A DNA stretch of 18,344 nucleotides from positions 1 through 18,344 of the forward strand of contig UQEM01000040.1 of NCBI GenBank assembly GCA_900540005.1. The letters run 5' to 3'. Positions 14,683-18,344 of the stretch are shown piece by piece. The notes beneath the pieces were generated by a model. That model was not told the origin of the DNA, did no database searches, and worked only from the letters and a program-made list of their open reading frames with translations. This stretch comes from an uncultured Ruminococcus sp. (GTDB lineage Bacteria > Bacillota > Clostridia > Oscillospirales > Ruminococcaceae). A program made the translations under genes and the position numbers. Each line of letters starts with the position of its first letter. The first letter of the stretch is position 1.

Positions 14683-15522
14683 ATGAAATTTACAAAAGTT
14701 CTTTCAGCCGCTGCTGCACTCGTACTTATGGCTAATCTTGCCGGCTGCGGCAAGGCTTCCGATAAGGACAGCTCGTCCAGCAATTCATCAAGCACATCTG
14801 CTTCTGACGATTCGCTCCAGAAGGTTCTTGACAGCGGAGAATTCGTTCTCGGTCTTGACGCTTCATTCCCTCCTATGGGATTCAGCGACGAAAACAATGA
14901 GATAGTTGGTTTCGATATCGACGTGGCTCAGGCAGTCTGCGACAAAATGGGTGTTACGCTCGTTAAGCAGCCTATCGTATGGGACGCTAAGGAGCAGGAT
15001 TTGGAATCCGGCAGAATCGACTGCGTTTGGAACGGTATGTCAATCAGCCCCTCTCGTGCTGAGGCAATGAACCTCTCCGACCCTTACATGGAGAATGAGA
15101 TGATCTTCGTAGTTCCCTCAGACAGCGATATCAAGAGCCTTGATGACATCAAGGGCAAGACTGTAGCTGTTCAGCTTGGTTCTACTGCTGAGGAGATCCT
15201 CGCAAATGTTGATTTTGCAAACGACATCACAACAACTCCTCTTGAGGACAATGTAACTGCTCTCCAGCAGCTTGAACTCGGATTCTCGGACGCTGTTTTC
15301 ATGGATTCTGTTGTTGCAAACTACCTCATCACTTCAGAGGGCAAGGATTTTGTCATTCTTCCCGAGGGCCTTGAAAAGGAAGAGTACGCTATCGGATTCC
15401 GCAAGGGCGATCAGGCACTCCGCGATGAGGTTCAGAATACTCTCAGCGAACTCAAGGCTGACGGCACTCTCGGCGAAATCTCCACCAAGTGGTTCGGAAG
15501 CGACATTACTACTGTAAAGTAA
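14683..15522 (+). CDS. Amino-acid ABC transporter substrate-binding lipoprotein (normal domain order)
   Basis: This 279-residue SBP_bac_3 family lipoprotein has a signal peptide ending at L-A-G-C (lipidated Cys22) and a Ser-rich spacer (about 28-43) before the binding domain. The domain runs in the usual order: G-L-D-A-S-F-P-P-M-G-F, G-F-D-I-D-V-A-Q-A-V-C, W-N-G-M-S-I-S-P-S-R (Arg for the ligand carboxylate), then D-I-K-G-K-T-V-A-V-Q-L-G-S and V-F-M-D-S-V-V (Asp for the amino group). It captures a polar amino acid for the permease and ATPase downstream; which one is unknown. AAGGAG lies a normal distance before the ATG. It provides the reference order against which the first binding protein in this window is permuted. 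Confidence 0.95.
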   Translation: MKFTKVLSAAAALVLMANLAGCGKASDKDSSSSNSSSTSASDDSLQKVLDSGEFVLGLDASFPPMGFSDENNEIVGFDIDVAQAVCDKMGVTLVKQPIVWDAKEQDLESGRIDCVWNGMSISPSRAEAMNLSDPYMENEMIFVVPSDSDIKSLDDIKGKTVAVQLGSTAEEILANVDFANDITTTPLEDNVTALQQLELGFSDAVFMDSVVANYLITSEGKDFVILPEGLEKEEYAIGFRKGDQALRDEVQNTLSELKADGTLGEISTKWFGSDITTVK

Positions 15523-15547
15523 TAGCCGCCGTGAAAGGAGATATCCT

Positions 15548-16261
15548 ATGACAGCCGATGAGATCCTGCATCTGTTCAAGCTCATGCTGAGCTATTTGCC
15601 GCCGACGCTTAAACTTTTCGGATTCACTCTGCTGTATTCGATCCCGCTCGGAATGGTCGTAGCTCTGCTCAAAATGTGCAAATTCAAGCCTGTTTCATGG
15701 CTTACCAATCTTTACATCCTTATCATGCGCGGAACTCCCCTGCTGCTTCAGATAATTGTTGTGTACTACTCAGTGCCGACAATACGCAGCAATCCTCATT
15801 GCCCTGCGTTTCTGCAAAATCTCCTCAACGGCGTTGAACTCAGGGGCGATGCAGGCGTTGTGTATATGTTTCGCATGATACTGCTCGCATTCGTGCTCAA
15901 CTACGCAGCTTATTTTGCGGAGATCTTCCGCGGCGGCATAGAGTCCATTCCAAAGGGACAGTACGAAGCGGCAGCAATGCTCGGCTTTTCAAAGCTCCAG
16001 ACATTTTTCAGGATCATTCTGCCGCAGGTGGTAAAGCGCGTAATTCCTGCGTCCTCAAACGAAGTCATAACGCTCGTAAAGGACACTTCACTCGCCTACT
16101 CAATGGGCTACATGGAAGTCATGTACATAGCGAAAAAGCAGATGACGACTTTCAGTTCGCTCACTCCGCTTTTCATGGCAGGTCTGTTCTACTTTGCAAT
16201 GGCAACGATCCTGACTATGATCTTCGGTCTTGCCGAGAAAAAGCTGAACTACTACAAATAG
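15548..16261 (+). CDS. Amino-acid ABC transporter permease, HisM/GlnP family
   Basis: This 237-residue membrane protein is the channel of the second importer. Hydrophobic segments appear around 20-42, 55-76, 105-125, 152-170 and 207-230. R-G-T-P (61-64) and the EAA loop Y-E-A-A-A-M-L-G-F ... I-L-P-Q (139-160) are conserved. Between the second and third membrane segments it carries a longer loop (about 80-103, containing two His/Cys positions) that the first permease lacks. AAGGAG precedes the ATG by seven bases, and the gene lies 25 bases after the binding protein. Confidence 0.94.
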   Translation: MTADEILHLFKLMLSYLPPTLKLFGFTLLYSIPLGMVVALLKMCKFKPVSWLTNLYILIMRGTPLLLQIIVVYYSVPTIRSNPHCPAFLQNLLNGVELRGDAGVVYMFRMILLAFVLNYAAYFAEIFRGGIESIPKGQYEAAAMLGFSKLQTFFRIILPQVVKRVIPASSNEVITLVKDTSLAYSMGYMEVMYIAKKQMTTFSSLTPLFMAGLFYFAMATILTMIFGLAEKKLNYYK

Positions 16262-16271
16262 GGGGCGTAAC

Positions 16272-17021
16272 ATGGAAAACTTACTGGAGGTAAGAAACCT
16301 CAAAAAAAGCTTCGGAAAGCTTTGCGTCCTCGAAGATATCAGCTTTAATGTCGAAAAGGGCAAAGTCGTTGCGATAATCGGGCCTTCCGGTTCGGGTAAG
16401 TCCACGCTCCTGCGCTGTCTTACTCAGCTTGAACGTGCCGACAGCGGTGAAGTTACCGTCTGCGGCGAGGAAATGCTCACCAAAGACGGCTACAGAGATG
16501 CAAAAACTCTGCGCGAGATTCGTCTGAAAACCGGTCTTGTGTTCCAGAATTTCAATCTTTTTCCGCACTTCTCTGTTCTGAGAAACATCACCGAAGCTCC
16601 CGTCCGCGTGCTCAAACGCGGCAAAGCAGAAGCAAAGCAGAATGCCATGGAGCTTCTAAAGAAAATGGGTCTTGAAACCAAGGCGGACTCCTATCCCTGC
16701 GAACTTTCGGGCGGACAGCAGCAGCGCGTTTCTATCGCGCGCGCACTCACGCTTAACCCTGATATTCTTTTCTTTGACGAACCCACCTCGGCACTCGACC
16801 CCGAACTTACGGGCGAGATCCTGAAAGTAATCAAAGAACTTGCGGCAGAAGGCATGACCATGGTTGTCGTAACCCACGAAATGTCTTTCGCGAGAGATGT
16901 TGCCGATCACGTTATCTTCATGGAAAACGGCGTTATCGTAGAACAGAATGAACCGTCCGTGCTCTTTGGCGAAAATGCTTCCGACCGAGTAAAGCAGTTC
17001 CTCGCAAGATTCAACAGATAA
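16272..17021 (+). CDS. Amino-acid ABC transporter ATP-binding protein, GlnQ family
   Basis: This 249-residue ATPase drives the second importer. Walker [10 protein letters not shown] (37-45), Q-loop Gln92, signature L-S-G-G-Q (145-149), Walker B with F-F-D-E-P-T (167-172) and the T-H-E H-loop are all intact. It follows the permease by ten bases with a GGGGGCG site and is the last gene of the three-gene operon; unlike the first operon there is no accessory enzyme. A strong terminator follows. Confidence 0.96.
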   Translation: MENLLEVRNLKKSFGKLCVLEDISFNVEKGKVVAIIGPSGSGKSTLLRCLTQLERADSGEVTVCGEEMLTKDGYRDAKTLREIRLKTGLVFQNFNLFPHFSVLRNITEAPVRVLKRGKAEAKQNAMELLKKMGLETKADSYPCELSGGQQQRVSIARALTLNPDILFFDEPTSALDPELTGEILKVIKELAAEGMTMVVVTHEMSFARDVADHVIFMENGVIVEQNEPSVLFGENASDRVKQFLARFNR

Positions 17022-17036
17022 AAACTGATCTGAAAT

Positions 17037-17083
17037 AATAAAACAGTCCCACACAAATCACTAACGTGTGGGACTGTTTTATT
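17037..17083. terminator. Bidirectional intrinsic terminator between the second ABC operon and the cysteine hydrolase gene
   Basis: A perfect 18-bp stem (17037-17054 with 17066-17083) has an 11-nt loop; its ends are A-rich on the left and T-rich on the right, so it can terminate transcription from both directions between these convergent genes. Confidence 0.92.
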
Positions 17084-17096
17084 GCGTTAAGCCTCG

Positions 17097-17627
17097 TCAC
17101 CTGTTTGTTACAATGACCTGACAGCTTTCCATTGTATCGAGCGCAGCGTTGTGTTTCTGCGGAGTTACTCCGGCACAGCACGAGGCATCGACTGAAATTG
17201 TCAGCTCGGGCATGAATCCCTTGAGCATAAGTGCGTTTGAAACTACACAAATATCCGTGCAGATACCCACAAGCTCTACTGAATCGACCTTGCCGCACTC
17301 GTAACTTTTCAGCAGATCCTCCGCAAGCTGACGGCTTGCAAAAGCAGATTTCTCGTAAACCTTTCTGCCCTCGGCAAGGGCAAGCGGAGCAAGCTCTGTC
17401 GGAAACTCCCAGCCGTCGGTATTTTTTATGCAATGCTTGACCGGCAGAAGCCTTCCCTCCTGAGTTTCAAGGTAGTTCTCAAAATGCGTATCCTTTGTGA
17501 AAATCACCTCGCCGTCAAAGCTTTTCACTTTCTGTATGAGCCTTGACATCATCTCTGCCGCCTCCTTACTGCCGAGATCTCCGTCAACAAAATCCTTCTG
17601 AACGTCAACAACGATCAAATACTTCAT
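17097..17627 (-). CDS. Nicotinamidase / isochorismatase-family cysteine hydrolase
   Basis: This 176-residue enzyme belongs to the isochorismatase-like hydrolase superfamily and is most like nicotinamidases, which deamidate nicotinamide to nicotinate in NAD salvage. The catalytic triad is visible: Asp8 in V-V-D-V-Q-K-D-F, Lys93 in Y-E-K-S-A-F, and Cys127 in G-I-C-T-D-I-C-V-V-S-N-A. A plausible metal site is Asp46, His48, Glu54 and His65 (T-K-D-T-H ... L-P-V-K-H-C); a Glu as fourth ligand is the arrangement known from the streptococcal enzyme. Substrate remains uncertain because the superfamily includes other amidases. A GGGAGA site precedes the ATG. It lies 32 bases after the zinc-ribbon gene and is probably co-transcribed with it. 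Confidence 0.88.
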   Translation of the reverse strand: MKYLIVVDVQKDFVDGDLGSKEAAEMMSRLIQKVKSFDGEVIFTKDTHFENYLETQEGRLLPVKHCIKNTDGWEFPTELAPLALAEGRKVYEKSAFASRQLAEDLLKSYECGKVDSVELVGICTDICVVSNALMLKGFMPELTISVDASCCAGVTPQKHNAALDTMESCQVIVTNR

Positions 17628-17659
17628 AATATTCTCCCTTTCTTCTTATGCTCCGGCGA

Positions 17660-18280
17660 TCAGACGTTTATGTAGCCGTCACAATACGGACACCTGTTCG
17701 CATAGCCGCTCGATGCCTGAAAATTCGCGCCGCATGACGGACAGGTCACTCCGACAAGCTTCATCTCCTCGGGAACGACGGGTCTGTTGTCCATAAGCTC
17801 CTCCTCGCCCGTAATATGCTCGTATCTGAGCGACCTCGGATCCCAGCTAAATCTTCCGTTATATTCAAATATGTCAATTGTCATGCCGATTCCGTACATA
17901 TTTGAGTTTCTGGAAAACTGCGTAGGAATTATCGCCTCGCGCACATAATGATTAACGTCAAAAAAGCGAACCTTTGTATTCACTGTGTACTGACCATTCA
18001 CAACAAACGAGGAATCGTCAACATAGCCGTATACCTTTGCAGGATAGCGCGTTCCCTTTGAGCGTACTTCCATTTTTCTAATCATCTGTTGGAATGCGAT
18101 AACGAGCATAACTGCTCCTATCAATGCAAAAAGCAGCGGAATAAGAACAAACACACCTATACCGCTTTCCCTGAATATGCCCGATGTACTTGCAAAAAGT
18201 ATCGTCATGACCATTCCGATAGTGAAAAACATTCCGCCCATCAAAAATAAAATTACTGTCACAGGCATTCTCCTATTCAT
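17660..18280 (-). CDS. Two-TM membrane protein with C-terminal zinc ribbon, unknown function
   Basis: This 206-residue protein has two hydrophobic segments (about 7-30 and 42-64), a beta-rich middle domain (about 75-155) and a C-terminal zinc-ribbon signature C-P-S-C (180-183) with C-P-Y-C (197-200). The middle region, with alternating hydrophobic strands and W-D-P-R, recalls DUF3592-like extracytoplasmic or cytoplasmic beta domains, but I cannot assign it firmly. I do not recognise a function. The start is not well fixed: ATG 18280 has no good ribosome binding site, and the next in-frame ATG (18268) has AGGAG one base away, too close. The start codon lies only 10 bp from the right-hand terminal repeat, so its promoter must be in or beyond the repeat. 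Confidence 0.75.
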   Translation of the reverse strand: MNRRMPVTVILFLMGGMFFTIGMVMTILFASTSGIFRESGIGVFVLIPLLFALIGAVMLVIAFQQMIRKMEVRSKGTRYPAKVYGYVDDSSFVVNGQYTVNTKVRFFDVNHYVREAIIPTQFSRNSNMYGIGMTIDIFEYNGRFSWDPRSLRYEHITGEEELMDNRPVVPEEMKLVGVTCPSCGANFQASSGYANRCPYCDGYINV

Positions 18281-18290
18281 CTGATTTATC

Positions 18291-18340
18291 TAGGGAGTGT
18301 TGACACTAAGATAATATGCAGATTTTCGAGCATAAATTTT
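18291..18340 (-). repeat. Right copy of the 50-bp inverted repeat
   Basis: This is the exact inverted copy of bases 1-50. Identity ends at 18291 on the inner side; on the outer side four further bases (18341-18344) have no counterpart inside the window. The AGTGT-CA-ACACT palindrome is at 18296-18307 and the -10-like element on the minus strand at 18316-18311. Confidence 0.93.
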
Positions 18341-18344
18341 ACGT

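Noticed and set aside
1..18344. The whole window as a composite transposon
   Set aside because: No transposase, resistance or cargo-type genes are present, and operons for core metabolism fill the interval. The inverted ends alone do not establish mobility.

Overview
The window looks like part of a strictly anaerobic Gram-positive Clostridia genome, most plausibly a Ruminococcus-like Oscillospiraceae. The signs are moderate GC, AGGAGG-type ribosome binding sites, lipoboxes on both extracellular binding proteins, a ferredoxin-dependent 2-oxoacid oxidoreductase, and GlnQ/HisM-type amino-acid ABC importers. The genus is an inference from gene content. No phage genes, transposases, CRISPR arrays, tRNAs or rRNAs were seen.

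Layout from left to right. A 50-bp sequence at the left edge recurs exactly, inverted, at the right edge (1-50 and 18291-18340). Next is a small flavin-binding (PNPOx-like) protein. The first amino-acid ABC operon (819-3490) follows, behind a strong promoter and a ~190-nt structured leader. It encodes a substrate-binding lipoprotein whose two sequence halves are in swapped (circularly permuted) order, a permease, an ATPase and a GNAT acetyltransferase. A bidirectional terminator separates it from a minus-strand operon iorA-iorB-paaK (7188 down to 3559), which interconverts arylacetates, aryl-CoAs and aryl-pyruvates.

Divergent from iorA is a seven-gene polyamine operon (7850-14498): speD, speA, speE, speB, carboxy(nor)spermidine dehydrogenase, a UPF0145/YbjQ protein and carboxy(nor)spermidine decarboxylase. 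It encodes arginine to agmatine to putrescine, and then both known types of spermidine chemistry: aminopropyl transfer from decarboxylated SAM, and reductive condensation with aspartate semialdehyde followed by decarboxylation. Its ~390-nt leader holds several strong hairpins, a textbook intrinsic terminator just before speD, and a segment able to pair with 12 of 13 positions at the 3' arm of that terminator. This is a candidate riboswitch or attenuator of a class I do not recognise.

A second amino-acid ABC operon (14683-17021) follows, with a binding protein in the normal order. It serves as an internal reference for the permuted one. The window closes with a convergent minus-strand pair: a nicotinamidase-like cysteine hydrolase and a two-TM zinc-ribbon protein that starts 10 bp from the right-hand repeat.

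The strongest leads are the permuted binding protein, the two structured leaders, the doubled spermidine pathway in one operon, and the inverted terminal repeats. The repeats may mark a dispersed element or simply contig ends.
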